From the NCBI RefSeq assembly GCF_964340395.1, contig NC_135555.1, forward strand, positions 2,357,501 to 2,421,500: DNA of 64,000 nt, given 5' to 3'. Source of the stretch: Glandiceps talaboti. Its lineage: Eukaryota; Hemichordata; Enteropneusta; Spengelidae. The notes beneath the pieces were generated by a model. The model searched no databases. It had not been told where the DNA came from and worked only from the letters and a program-made list of their open reading frames with translations. Of this stretch, positions 1-11,881 are shown in pieces; the stretch's first letter is position 1, and each line of letters starts with the position of its first letter. Position numbers and translations under genes: made by a program.

Positions 1-110
1 TGAAGTCTTTCGTTTTTCCAAAATATTTTTTACAATATATTGATAGGATGAATTGAAGTGAAATTTTCATGCACTTTTATATAATTTGATAACTGATGGT
101 AATATTTTAC

Positions 111-180
111 CTCTTTTTCAAAAACGTTGTTGCGATCATGGATGATAATCCATCCTGTTCTCCAGCCTGGACACAAATAC
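111..180 (-). CDS. TAT: TAT exon 8 (last exon in window)
   Basis: It is 70 nt, phase 2 to phase 0, with acceptor TTTACAG and donor GAG|GTAAAA. It codes for [20 protein letters not shown] followed by FEKE. The PGWR arginine (R260) contacts the PLP phosphate in this family. The intron below runs off the left edge, so three or four more exons should lie outside. Confidence 0.92.
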
Positions 181-3100
181 CTGTAAATACACAAAAAATG
201 TCAAAAAGAAATTTTACAGAACTCTTCAAACTCACAATCACAGTTCATCAATAGTTGACAAAAATTTACTTGACTAGTGTTGGGCTTTTTATCATCCCAT
301 TTATCATTTGTATTTTTACAGCTAAGTCATGTATTTATGTATGTACATTAATAATTTGAACCAACTTGTGAGAAAGTAGACTGTAAGATACATCGTTTCA
401 TTGTCATTGGCCTATGCTTCTACATGAAATGGGTTGACAGATGTGTGAGGGCGCTCATCATGGTGTACCTTACAGACCAGTCAGGAAGTAGTAGAATAGA
501 CAGAATTCTTCCATACAGAAACAATTTGTATTACCAGAATATAGGAATTCTGTAGGCTACTATAATTGTGTAATATTTGTTAGTATGCAAATTTGTTAAC
601 ATTCATAGACATTTATATTCACCAGACAAATTCTAGTTTAACATAAAGGCAAGACACTGAGGGTGCCCAATTGTTTGCCACAGGACTACAGCTTTAAGCA
701 AACTGGAGGACCTTGAGTGCAGAAATGGTAGTTATTCATGACAATATTGACAAAATTACTTTCTTTGCAACACTAAAATGATCATTTCTTGTCAAGTTCT
801 CAGCCAATTAGTATCCTTCAGGTGCACCTTGAATTATGTCCAGTGATAACTAACAATGGTGATCAACAGAATGCCTTACACGTTATGTCCAGTGATAACT
901 AACAATGGTGATCAACAGAATGCCTTACACATTATGTCCAGTGATAACTAACAATGGTGATCAACAGAATGCTTTACATATTATGACCAGTGATAACTAA
1001 CAATGGTGATCAACAGAATGCCTTACACATTATGTCCAGTGATAACTAACAATGGTGATCAACAGAATGCCTTACACATTATGTCCAGTGATAACTAACA
1101 ATGGTGATCAACAGAATGCTTTATATATTATGTCCAGTGATAACTAACTACGGTGATCAACAGAATGCTGTACACATTATGTCCAGTGATGACTAACTAC
1201 GGTGATCAACAGAATGCTTTACATATTATGACCAGTAATAACTAACAATGGTCAAACTGCACAGCACAGACCAATTAATTTACACAAGGATTTACAAATA
1301 TGGCATTGTAAAAATGACTTTTAATTGTCAGATTGATGACCTAGAAAATGATTGATACATAACTTTGAAACAGTCAGGACACAACATTTAATTTGCCCTT
1401 TAATGTTTACAGGATGCAAGGATCTACTTAAAAGTGGACAAACATTGCACTATAATAAAGGTTTTTCACCTTTTATGCAAAATAAAGTAAGTTGTTTTAG
1501 ACAACCTTTGATCTGTTAGGATACTATGTATATTACACCGTAGTACACGGTGAGTACCTTTGATTATTGCACAGAGGATTATCTACTGTACAGCACTAGG
1601 GAATCAGACCATGGTATCCCAGCCAATAGGATTCTAAACTCATAATGTACTCAAGTTTGGAAGGAAATTTAAACTTGAATGAAGTCTTTTTGTCCATGTA
1701 AATAACTGAACACGCCACCTTCTATTAACAAAAGAATCCCAGCTGTTATAGGAGACATGTTAACAATGGAGTATTGTTACCTTATTAAAACCTACTACAC
1801 ACAGAATAATGTAAAGAAAGTGTAAATGAATCATTACTTTATTCACAGAGCATAGTACTCTGAACTTGGTATTAGCATGGAACTATAAACCCCACTTCCA
1901 TGGTATTAGGAAGTGGCCATAGAAACTAGATGTGTTAGGTAGTAGCCATAGAAACTAGATGTGTTAGGTAGTGGCCATAGAAACTAGATGTGTTAGGTAG
2001 TGGCCATAGAAACTAGATGTGTTAGGTAGTGGCCATAGAAACTAGATGTGTTAGGTACTGGCCTAGACTCTTCACATGGTTAAAGATGTAGGGTCTATGG
2101 TTAATTTCAGCTATCTCTTAGCTCCTTCACTTGGTTGAAGTCCTCTAAACACTCGATTAGACATTTATGTCAATGGTTCTATATTCAAATCTACAACTAC
2201 AGTACAATTTCACATACAATGACTCCATCCACTTAGATAGTACATCTATCCATCATGAAATCTTTTGATCTTTTGTGATTGGCTGATGCTGTCTACCATG
2301 TTTATTTGCACAGCTCAATATTCCTCACTGATTCAGATCAAATGGTGATGCCACTGGTAAAACATTGGGACTCATTTTCTGGCCAAGGCTTGGATTGAAC
2401 TGAAATGATATAGTCAAAATCAAGCAAGCAAAGGATGTAGGTGAGATACTGACCTCTTTGTGAGACCTCCACATGCCAGGATGGGTACCTCTGTTGTCAA
2501 TGATGCTAAATTGTAATACTTCTCACCAGGGAATACAAAGTCTGCATAGATTTCATCAGACATAATTGGAAGCTTGTTTCTCTCTGCAACTGAAATTGCA
2601 AAAAGATCATTTTGAACTATTTAAATTCATATACAATATTAACATATTCTTTATTTCTTTAAAAAACAAATTATCCTACCTTTCTCAGTTAACTCAACAA
2701 ATAGCTTACATTATCTCAGAAGATTCTTTGCACTTTCTCGGGTAAATTAAAAAAAAAAGAATTGAATCACATAACATTCTCACTCAACATGCCTCTTTAT
2801 GCAAATTTATGTATAATCTATGTTGATTTCCTCTTATTGTATTATGCAATATATTTTGTACACTGATGATACTTACTAAGCCTTACAACAGGTCTCATAT
2901 ACAAGCATAGACCCCCTATCCACAGTGTCTAAGGCTAGAAATTTTTTTTAAAAAGCTGTTCAACTGTTCAAAAAAGCTGACCTACCCATATTTTTGGCGT
3001 TTCATTTCAAATTTTAGGGTTGTTTTGTGATGGGCAATATATCCTCATGTGAGCTTTGCATGTCAGTAAAATGCATATTTTAGGAATTTTTTTTTATATT

Positions 3101-6100
3101 TTCTGAATAATATATGTGACCATATACACTTGAGTCAATTCCAAATAATATAATATCTTTACAGTGGTTTACTTGGCTCTGATGATGCATAAAATAGCGC
3201 CAATGGCACTGTAGCACAACTGTACAGTTTTTAAAAATGTTCAACCACATGCTAAGCCATGCTAGGTATAGGTTTGGTTAGTCTTGCTGCTAGACTCCTC
3301 GGGCTATTCTGCTCACTGTGATGGCATCAAAGGTCGTCAGTAAGGGTGATAGCCCAAATCAGGCTCGATTACACCTTTAAGAAGAAAACACAAGGTCTAG
3401 CAGCTAGACTGGCCTACTTATGTAACCACCTAAGCTTATTACATAAGTCAAGACATTTGAGACTGGCTCTTTCAGGCTATGGATGGTCTAGTAGTATCAT
3501 TCATCGAATCTCAAGATTTCTCTTTAGTCTAGTGTTATCCTTCATCCAATCTCAAGATTTCTCTTTACGTCTAGTGCTATCCTTCATTCAATCTCAAGAT
3601 CTCTCTTTAGTCTAGTGCTGTCCTTCATCCAATCTCAAGATCTCTCTTTAGTCTAGTTCTTCATCCAATCTCAAGATCTCTCTATACGTCTAGTGCTATT
3701 CTTCATCCAATCTCAAGATTTCTCTTTACGTCTAGTGTTACCCTTCATCCATCTCAAGATCTCTCTGTAGTCTAGTGCTATCCTTCTTCAAATCTTAAAA
3801 TCTCTCTTGGAGTTAAGACATGATTTGATGATACCGCGTTGGCATCCAGACTAGCTATGGATATATACTAACAAATACAGATGAACACTAAAGATATATA
3901 TAATTATTACAACTATACACTAGAGAGGTTATCTTGAAGAAACTCTTATCAAACTATCTGGTGATGTCTACTGAATACAAAATTTTCACTTACCAGCTAA
4001 TATTTCTTTGAGATGTTCTTTAGAGTACACAGATCCACATGGGTTAGACGGATCATTCACAATAATAAATGCTGTGTTTTCATCTATGATAGCTTCCATG
4101 TTTTCTAAGTCAGCTTCCCAGTCCTTCTGAGGCTGGTATCAGTAAAGATACAATAATGTGAGTCTAACACAACATGATGTATACTAAATTTTATATAAAA
4201 TAAATATGAAATAATCAAATTAGTTTCTATTATTAAACTAATATCTGAATAACGATGATTTTAAATTGTGATTTATGTCACTTTGTATTACAGGGTGTGT
4301 AAAAGTTACTTCTTTAAGTTTTTGCATTGTAAACACTGAGTGAAATGTTTGACTTTATACATACTAATAGGCTATACCTGGGGACATCTATCGACTCCCA
4401 GTGATTTATGTAATTGCATTGTAAAAATTGGGTGAACTGTTTGACTTTATACATACCAATAGACTATACCTGCGGACATCTACTCCCAGTGATAAAGCAA
4501 TGGTTTCATATATAGAGAACCCAGGACAAGGTATCAAACAGTTTTGTCCTGGGTTAGCTAACACTGAAATAACAAGTTCTATTGCACCAGAACATCCACT
4601 GGTCAGAATAACATCCTGAAATACAGAAGGAATGAAAGATTGACATATATTAGATTCAGACATACACATTACTGAATTTCATCTCAAAAAGTCTACCAAA
4701 AGACCAGCAAACTAAGTATTGTAAGCTGTAGTGGATATTATCTTTATCTCAAAAATAGAAAGACAAGAATCAAACAATTTGAATAAAATCAACATCTGTT
4801 TTATGTATTTATCTGTTGACATCCAAAATTTTATATAAATATTGAAGCCATCGAATCATCTTTATACATAATTCATTCTGTCTGCCTTTTTATTGACAAC
4901 TGAGGTCTTTATACGTAATTCTGTCTATATACATGTCAACTCAAGACAGATTTTAAAATTCAAATTTTAAATTTTAAAAAGTGTATAGTCTGCTATGGGC
5001 TTCATGCATCGGTCACCATTTTGTTTGTTTATGTTCGGAATTGCTATGTCTTGTCCAATCAGAAAGGCATTTTCTGATGATGTTTAAAGTGAATATCATA
5101 ATGTTTGATGTCCTATATCAGATGTGATATTTTACATTAGCCATCATCGAGAACGATGGATCTGGGCATACAAGTATATGATACTTCAAAAATTGTTCTT
5201 ATTCAAAGTTTTCAAAAAATTTGTTTGGTATCCACTGTTTTTGCTGAGCGTCAGTGAACCACTTCATTAGCCAACCAGGCTTTCTTGTTTAATAGTCTGT
5301 CTAGAATAACTATTGTTCACATTTGCAATGGATAGACAAAAAACCCCTCTACACTGTAAGGGCCTGAAGTGACGCCTGGTAGCATATTGTTAGTCTAGTT
5401 CCAATGCGATTGTGTTAAGATTTACACTATGTTTATCTTGTGTGAAGGTAAATGTAGCGTAAATCGTAACATGATCGTATGACTGTATTGGAACTAGACT
5501 ACGTATTATAGACAGAGCTGCAAACTGCAATTCAATACACATGCACTCACCTTTGCCTCTATGGGAGCACTGGGTTCACTGTATTCCCTTGCAATGGCTT
5601 CTCTTGCCTCCAGATAACCTTTAGAATATTAGTCAATAAAATTAAAAGTATAAGGATGAAACACAATCATTCAAATATAAAACCTCTATTTTGAAACTCA
5701 CACAAAAAAGAAGATATTTGTATTTGCATGATTTCTGTAGTTAATTATCCATCAATGTTATCTCTTAGTACTACATTTGTTACATTGTATTTACATCTGT
5801 GTCTCACTTCATACTAAATATAGCTTTTTACAACATCTCGTATATTTTAGCAGACAATTCTATGGCTGTCTGGAAATACTGCTAACTTCAGCTATATACT
5901 CATACAAATATGAGACCAAGTCTGAGACAGTCAAATGAGAAAGTCGCCTATCTCCTTTTCGTAATTGTTACTTATAATTCAATTTTCATATTGGAATTTT
6001 TTTGGCATTTATGATTATGTGGTAAAGATGGTGGTTAATATATACCCCATAATTTACGATGCGTTGACCCCAACGATGGATGAGTCCTAAGTGAAGAGCC

Positions 6101-8280
6101 AGTGTTTATGCATACATTGTATGCCGTGCTAACATCTATAGTGTCAACTTAAATAACCCCTGTAACTATGGTAGGTTGTTGGGGTTGAATATGTGCATTT
6201 CTAATATATCACTTGCATGACAGTCAGTCAAGCATAGATGTATGCATATTTATCTAGACATAGAATTCAGGTTTTGACCTATGACCCATCGATCTTCCCT
6301 GTGTGACTATGGAATTTCTACTTTTGATTTCCATTTCAAACATTGAAATATCAGTCCAAAATTCCCCCAAAACAGTCAAACAAAGTGAAAGGAAAAAGTA
6401 AAGAAATAAAGATGAATTGCTATAATTTGAAAATACAAGCTGAACAATTTGATATAGTAATTATTTAAATTAACTATATAAAACCTGGTGACACCTAGTA
6501 GGGTGGTACCATAGGAAATTTCATTATTACCATACAAGCTGTGTATGTAACCAATTTGTTGTCAGAAAATGTTGGGATATTGAAAGTGAAAACGTGTACA
6601 TTTTCACACAGTGCCAAATTTTCAACCAAGGTGATGGTATTACTATGCAATGGCCAATTGTCTGTAGTTGATGTATTTGTAATGATAGACCAGGGAGACC
6701 AACCCACATGTATCTTTCTAGAAAGGAGATGACGCACATTTTTTATGTCTGTCGTAGTAAAACATACATTTGACACTTTGATATATATGACCTAAATGTA
6801 TTGTTTACAAATTGAAGAGCTTGTTTTGATTGAAAACGTTCCAATATTTGTAATCAATACCTTATTGTTACATACAAAAGAATAGTTTGTCAGGTCATTC
6901 ACCATGTAAATCAATACAAAGAGTGTAATTGAAATGAATTGTTTTCACTGCCAGATTGAAATGAATCGTTTTCACTGCCAGATTGAAATGAACCGTTTTC
7001 ACTGCCAGACTGAAATGAATCGTTTTCACTGCCAGACTGAAATGAATCGTTTTCACTGCCAGACTGAAATGAATCGTTTTCACTGCCAGATTGACATTGG
7101 ACAATTCAAAGAGAATTTTGATCGGTTTCCAAAAAAGTGGCCATTTTAACACTGTAGTTTGACACCAATTCATAAATTCTTTTACATTAATCCAGTCCAA
7201 AACAATGATGATACAAACTAAAAAGTTATAGAGTCTTTAAAGTTTGGTTGTTGTCCTTGGGGCAATTTTCCAAACCTCTGTACAAATGTTAACCATAAAG
7301 CATATCAGTACATGTACATACTAAAACTGTCAGTTAAAACAAGATTTATTTTCAACCTACCAACTGATGGACCATATCCATTGGCTGAACCAGTTTTAAC
7401 AGCATGTACGACAGCATCTACTATGTTTTCTGCCGGCTTAAGATTGCCAAATACTGTTGGATCACCTACAGCAACAAATACACACATCACTGAGACACCA
7501 CTTAATACTAATAGGCAGTCACATGCAAATATGTATTTCACTAAGCTGTCATTTTAGCCATTTTGTAATTATTTTTTATCAGTTTGTAGTTTTTAGCTCT
7601 ATTTGTTGGATTGTTTTACCATTCTTTTAAACTACTCAATGTACAGCACTTTTCAATGTTGTAAATAGAAAAAATGCTTTAGAAAATAAATAAATGTTAA
7701 ACTTTAAACTAGAAATCATGATAGACTATGTATCACAACAGAGCAATACAACTTATACTTACAATTATAATATCTGATTTCTACATGTAAATTGTATATA
7801 GACACTGATTATCAATTTGCATACAAAGAATACTCCACTAAATTTGGAATTTATTAGCTACCAGAAAGTTTCTGAATTTAAACCTGAAATATCTAGTAGA
7901 CATCACAACGAAGAAACTGCAATCATTAATTGACCTTCCAGGAGAAACTCTTCAAGGTTAAGGTATTAAAAGTCTGAATATGCCAAACTAAAGAAATATC
8001 TTTATCAATCTAGCATGGGTAGCCAAGAGCCTTGCCTTACATCTCAAAACATTATCCAAACAAACAGTTTCTTGAGATAATAAAACCGAGACAAATTGCT
8101 GGAGTTCAAAGGAAAGATAAAGAACTTACCAATAGAGAGAGTTATGAGTTCCTTGTCTGGATGTGGTACAATTTTCATACTATCCACAATATGTCTGATT
8201 GGGTTAAAGGTATTCCTAGCCATTTCAGAGGCTGGGACATCCCAGGATGGTTTCTTGGTTTTACAGTTCATTGAACTCAT
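111..8280 (-). CDS. TAT: Tyrosine aminotransferase, 3'-truncated by window edge (coding exons joined from 8280 down to 111)
   Basis: Tyrosine aminotransferase is a cytosolic PLP enzyme that transfers the amino group of tyrosine to 2-oxoglutarate, giving 4-hydroxyphenylpyruvate, the first step of tyrosine breakdown. Seven minus-strand coding exons (8130-8280, 7361-7465, 5551-5618, 4457-4615, 3994-4132, 2454-2589, 111-180) join with consistent phases into 276 codons. Visible landmarks are FNPIR near residue 25, [11 protein letters not shown] (49-59), TSGCSGAIE (phosphate-loop region, 113-121), SNPCG (190-194; N191 of the fold-type-I NPxG motif), SDEIY (218-222; D219 pairs with the pyridine nitrogen, Y222 with O3'), GGLTKR with Schiff-base lysine K252, and PGWRTGW (257-263; R260). 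Every active-site residue in the visible part is present. The N-terminus is about 25-30 residues shorter than mammalian TAT. About 150 C-terminal residues are expected beyond the left edge. Alanine or other class-I aminotransferases are less likely, because the whole stretch follows TAT. Confidence 0.95.
836..1255. repeat. 49-bp minisatellite, about 8.5 units
   Basis: Units starting ATGTCCAGTGATAACTAACA recur at 836, 885, 934, 983, 1032, 1081, 1130, 1179 and 1228, exactly 49 bp apart. Later units diverge more (ACTACGG for ACAATGG, ACCAG for TCCAG). It lies within a TAT intron. Confidence 0.95.
1911..2065. repeat. 29-bp minisatellite, about 5 units
   Basis: GTGGCCATAGAAACTAGATG recurs every 29 bp from 1913, with one A/G variant unit at 1942. 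It lies in TAT intron 7. Confidence 0.93.
2454..2589 (-). CDS. TAT: TAT exon 7 (PLP-lysine exon)
   Basis: It is 136 nt, phase 1 to phase 2, with acceptor AATTTCAG and donor AGAG|GTCAGT. It codes for [20 protein letters not shown] and [12 protein letters not shown]. It carries D219 and Y222 of the cofactor pocket and the Schiff-base lysine K252. Confidence 0.94.
3485..3853. mobile_element. TAGTCT-family inverted-repeat element with tandemly expanded 41-bp unit
   Basis: About eight units of roughly 41 bp (TCTAGTGCTATCCTTCATCC and relatives, starts near 3528, 3570, 3611, 3652, 3689, 3731, 3771) are followed by a tail ending GGCATCCAGACTAG. The unexpanded form occurs once at 41983-42067, so this copy looks like a small element whose left part multiplied. 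No coding capacity. It lies in TAT intron 6. Confidence 0.75.
3994..4132 (-). CDS. TAT: TAT exon 6
   Basis: It is 139 nt, phase 0 to phase 1, with acceptor ATACCAG and donor G|GTAAGTG. It codes for [20 protein letters not shown], then [19 protein letters not shown] and LKEILA. It holds the NPxG cofactor motif (N191). Confidence 0.93.
4320..4503. repeat. 92-bp tandem duplication spanning TAT exon 5 donor
   Basis: The stretch containing TTTGACTTTATACATAC and CTATACCTG.GGACATCTA occurs twice, about 92 bp apart with a small indel (4320-4411 and 4412-4503). The second copy includes the real end of exon 5. The first is a decayed copy inside the intron that retains a GGTATAG and a GTATGTAT-like donor. 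Confidence 0.85.
4457..4615 (-). CDS. TAT: TAT exon 5
   Basis: It is 159 nt, phase 0 to phase 0, with acceptor TTTCAG and donor TTG|GTATGT. It codes for [19 protein letters not shown] through [17 protein letters not shown] and [11 protein letters not shown] tempting alternative donor at 4470 (CAG|GTATAG) leaves phase 2 and cannot join the next exon in frame, so it is rejected. The 3' end of this exon and its donor lie inside a 92-bp tandem duplication. Confidence 0.93.
5391..5502. mobile_element. Palindromic MITE-like element, TAGTCTAGTTCC ends
   Basis: The left arm begins TAGTCTAGTTCCAATGCGAT and the right arm ends TATTGGAACTAGACTA. The arms pair over about 35-40 bp around a short centre. 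Related elements lie at 19308-19387 and 57591-57662. Non-coding, in TAT intron 4. Confidence 0.8.
5551..5618 (-). CDS. TAT: TAT exon 4
   Basis: It is 68 nt, phase 1 to phase 0, with acceptor CTAAAG and donor AAG|GTGAGT. It codes for [20 protein letters not shown] plus AK, matching the helix before the DVILTSGCS strand in TAT. Confidence 0.92.
5619..7360 (-). other. TAT intron 3
   Basis: The only structure seen is the 27-bp repeat at 6931-7095. The rest is AT-rich sequence with no coding or RNA signal. Confidence 0.6.
6931..7095. repeat. 27-bp minisatellite, about 6 units
   Basis: GAAATGAATCGTTTTCACTG CCAGA(T/C)T repeats six times. Since 27 is divisible by three, both strands stay open and give repeated nonapeptides, but there is no gene structure around them. 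Confidence 0.92.
7361..7465 (-). CDS. TAT: TAT exon 3
   Basis: It is 105 nt, phase 1 in and phase 1 out, with acceptor CTGTAG and donor G|GTAGG. It codes for the [14 protein letters not shown] stretch and NGYGPSVG, which bind the substrate-side loop in TAT. Confidence 0.93.
7570..7710 (+). mobile_element. Possible LINE/SINE 3' tail
   Basis: The stretch ending CAATGTACAGCACTTTTCAA, then GTAAATAGAAAAAATGCTTT and an AAATAAATAAATG run resembles the 3' ends of truncated LINE or SINE copies. No coding remnant was seen. Weak call. Confidence 0.35.
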
Positions 8281-8282
8281 GT
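8130..8282 (-). CDS. TAT: TAT exon 2 (first coding exon, start ATG at 8280-8278)
   Basis: The acceptor CACAG lies just above 8282 and the donor is G|GTAAG below 8130. It codes for residues 1-50 and leaves phase 1. ATG is the first Met in frame after the acceptor, and a second in-frame Met is at residue 4. The segment contains the conserved FNPIRHIVD and ends in LITLSI, leading into GDPTVFGNL. Confidence 0.88.
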
Positions 8283-10626
8283 CTGTGAATAGTAGACATT
8301 ATTAAGTAAGTAGATGGTAAATACTAAATATGGTAAAAAGTTGATGAAATGGAGGATTACTCCTGTGTAATTGTTGTAAATAAAAAATATGTTAAGAAGA
8401 TTGAAATTTTTTCAAGAAGTTTTTAGAGAAGTCTTTAAAAACACAGGTTTGCTGGATTGCCTCATACGTTTGAGGAATTTAGCCAATATATTGAACACCA
8501 GACATGCAAAGAACTAATCAAAATGATATCTTTCGCAAATAAATAAGCAAACAAATATATAAAAAAAATAATTATTGATAAATTTGAAATCACCAAAATA
8601 CCTGAATCTAATTAGTAAATGTCTGCCTTAGTTATTAACACAGTCCTCTCTTACATACAGCTGTATAACTTACTGAAGTAGTTGCCACTTTTGGCACCCC
8701 TAAGTGCATGATTTTCTGAATGCTAAAGTATGTAAATTATCAAAATGTCAACTTACTAAGACACAATATCATAATAATACAAATCTAAATCTAAATCTAA
8801 ATCATTATTTATCAAAGAAGACTTCTGCAGGGATAACTTGTTAATTTTATACACCATTTCTCTTACTTCGACATATTTGTGTGTTGGCCTTTAAATTATG
8901 CTGATGTGACTTTTAGAACCTGTTCATTTGATCAAATTCTGACAAAGTTAAGGGTGCTTAGTAGAAATCACTTCTGCATACAATTGATAAAGCTGGTGCA
9001 TTGGATTAGTTTATGCAAATTTGACTTTTGAGTTTAAAAGTCACACAAATTTACAATCGAGCCAAAATCAAAGTTTTGTAATGGATTCTAAAAAAACATT
9101 GACCCCTGCAGACCTACAATGCAAGGTTTCATAAAAAAATCTTTTGATATATGCACACACAGACATAACATCAACACGATACATATTCAGACACTATTAA
9201 ACATTAGAACAGGAAGGTATTGAAAAGAATACTTTTGTTGTTACACCATAATCACCTGGGTTTGATCACACTTGCATATATTCTTTGCTACAGCATATCA
9301 ACATTTCCTCTAATTTCAGCACATGAATTGACCTAGCTTGAAATTATCAAAACATCTACTTCTGACGCACTACTAATAGGGAGTGTGTTATCTACAACTT
9401 TATACTAATATATCAACAACTACTATTCTCTATCAAACTCTTAGTCAGCATGTTGATAAGTGTACATGTACTTGAATTTATTGATTTTTACATTAACGTG
9501 AAGCAAGAAATTGGATCAATAATCAATCAATCAGAAAATGTAAAGAGTGTCTGTATTGTACATGAAGTAAAGTTCAAAGGTACTGTTAGTATTAACATAT
9601 CCACTGTCTTGTACTGTTGTGGTTTTATACTACATGTCACTGTCTGTCACAGAGAAGTGGTGAGGTGACAACGGACAGTGACCTTTTAATTTTAACAATG
9701 TCAAAAGCAAATGAAAATAAATGATGGTGAAACAGTCATAAACATTTACGTGAATAGATCTCAAATGTTGAAAATGATAGGCCAAGTACACCAGGTGGGG
9801 TTAGGGTGAGTTGAAGTGATTGTATATAAATTGACAATGACTTTTCTATGTCCATGGATGGCAATAGAATATTTGTTTTCATGATATGTCTAAATCAACG
9901 GGTTTTGCTTTTTTCAGATTAACCGCTAGTTCATTCAGCATTTATTCTCGCTGTACACATAGATTATGGTAGGATTGTGTTACGGTTGTATTTTGACATT
10001 GTAATGGAACTGATAGATATCACCTGAGGCAGACTGAGTGATGTGGAACGATTTACTGATAGAGAGTGACATTTAAACTCATACAGGTTGAATGACCTTG
10101 TATATTAAACAAGCCCTGACTGTCAGTACATTTTGTAAAGGTACTAGGGTATAGACACAGACCCTAATCACATCTTGTCATATTGACTGAAAGACTTGGT
10201 GTGAGCACTCTAAAAACAATGAATACTTTGTCAAATAAATAAACAAAAAACAAACAAAAACTTGACAACCTACAAACTTATCTTTATGTGTATGCCAATA
10301 ATCAGTGAATGTGGCATAGTTATAGCTATATTATATATGATGTAGCTTGTAGGAGTGGGACATGTTAACCTTTACAAATTTTATAAACGTTTATAGCTAA
10401 ATATTTTGTCAGTCCATGCAATACTCACTTTTAGACAGTCGACAGATAACACTGCACCAAGTACCAGTAATAGTCTATTTGTCGCCCCCTTAGAAATTTA
10501 ACACAAGTAATGTCACCCAGACATGATATCATCATTTTTGATGACTAAGACAAGTAGCTTATTCTCTGCCACTAATAACTTGTGATTGCATTCACGTGCC
10601 TAACTCATTATATCAGTGACGTACAA

Positions 10627-10697
10627 GTCTAGTGGTATCCTCCATCAAATCTTAAGATCTTTCTTTACATGCTTTAGACTTATTCAATACCAGACTA
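10627..10697. mobile_element. TAGTCT-family element copy
   Basis: It begins AGTCTAGTGGTATCCTCCAT and contains AATCTTAAGATCTTTCTTTA, then ends AATACCAGACTAGTG. It matches the elements at 3485-3853 and 41983-42067. Confidence 0.65.
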
Positions 10698-11844
10698 GTG
10701 ACTTACATTGTACATACTAGTATAGTAATCACTGATATTACATAAGACTACCCTCACTGCATGTGACACCTTAGTGACAATGATCAAATCAACTTAGGTC
10801 AGGTGCTAATGTTTGCTTAATTACTGTAATTGTGACAGGCTTAGTGTATATAGATGTCCTTTATGCTTTAATGGAGTTGAATCACTTTGAGACATATGTA
10901 AATTAAATCGTCATTTAACATTTCTCTACTACAATTCTACCCCTTCTCATTAACCAATCAATAAAAGCCCCAGTTTTACAAAAGTTTTAAATATTGTATG
11001 ATTTACATGTTCATTGATAATAGGGTCATCTATCTGTCAATAAACCTTCACCTTAGCCTCTACCAGATATAGGAGAATTCGTATACATACAAAATCTCAA
11101 TAATAAGGCCTAGAAAAAAAATTGTTTGGTTCCAATTACTCTACCCCACCAAGTTTTTCACACCGACCCTAAACTTTTTTTTAAATATTTGAGAAAAATA
11201 TAATAAAATCGCAAAACTTGTGAAGTCTTGCAAGAAATAGTGGCTGAGTAAACTAACATCAGCTTAAAAATTAAAAAAGACAACATAAAACTGTTCTTCC
11301 AATCTGTAATGTCTGTACATCTGATGAGAAGAAATTACCAACACATAGACCACATGGAAAAACAATGGAAAACATAACTACCTGAACTAGATACTCAAAA
11401 AACGTCTAAAATCTACCTACCCACCTATTCTAAAATTGAGATTAGTCAAAACCACACACTTTTTTTTGTTAGGCCTAAACAAAAGGTACAGATGAAATCT
11501 AATGAAAGTATATCGTTATGAAAGTTTCTACTCAAACCAAAAATATTTTTGAAATGAATCTCCAGACATGTTTTTTTTTTTAAATTATAACTATGAATCC
11601 AGAGTCCATAATCATTCAGTCTTGCAAAAAAATGAAATATGAAGAAATCATTTATAGCAATTCTTTTAGCCTCCTTCTGTTCTTCCATTATTAGAGCCAT
11701 GCAACCAAGGTACCCCAGTCTCATTCTTACACACGTACCCCACTCCCATCCTACTTAATTTTTGAGGAATTATAATATATGCAAGCATAAACTGTATGTC
11801 TGAAATATGTTAATTTTTGACACCATTTTAAGGTAAAGTTAAAT

Positions 11845-11881
11845 CTTGGAGGAATTATACTGTCAGTATAATTCCTCCAAG
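11845..11881. repeat. Perfect 18-bp inverted repeat with 1-nt centre
   Basis: CTTGGAGGAATTATACTG is followed by T and then its exact reverse complement. It could form a cruciform, or be the scar of a small palindromic element. Confidence 0.9.

Larger units (their letters stand above)
181..2453 (-). other. TAT intron 7
   Basis: No coding signal was seen. It contains the 49-bp repeat array (836-1255), the 29-bp array (1911-2065), and a short dispersed repeat (441-480) with a relative at 35371-35409. Confidence 0.7.

Noticed and set aside
4470-4615. TAT exon 5 ending at donor CAG|GTATAG (4470)
   Set aside because: It leaves phase 2 while the next exon requires phase 0, and it deletes RRYSLL residues conserved in position in TAT.
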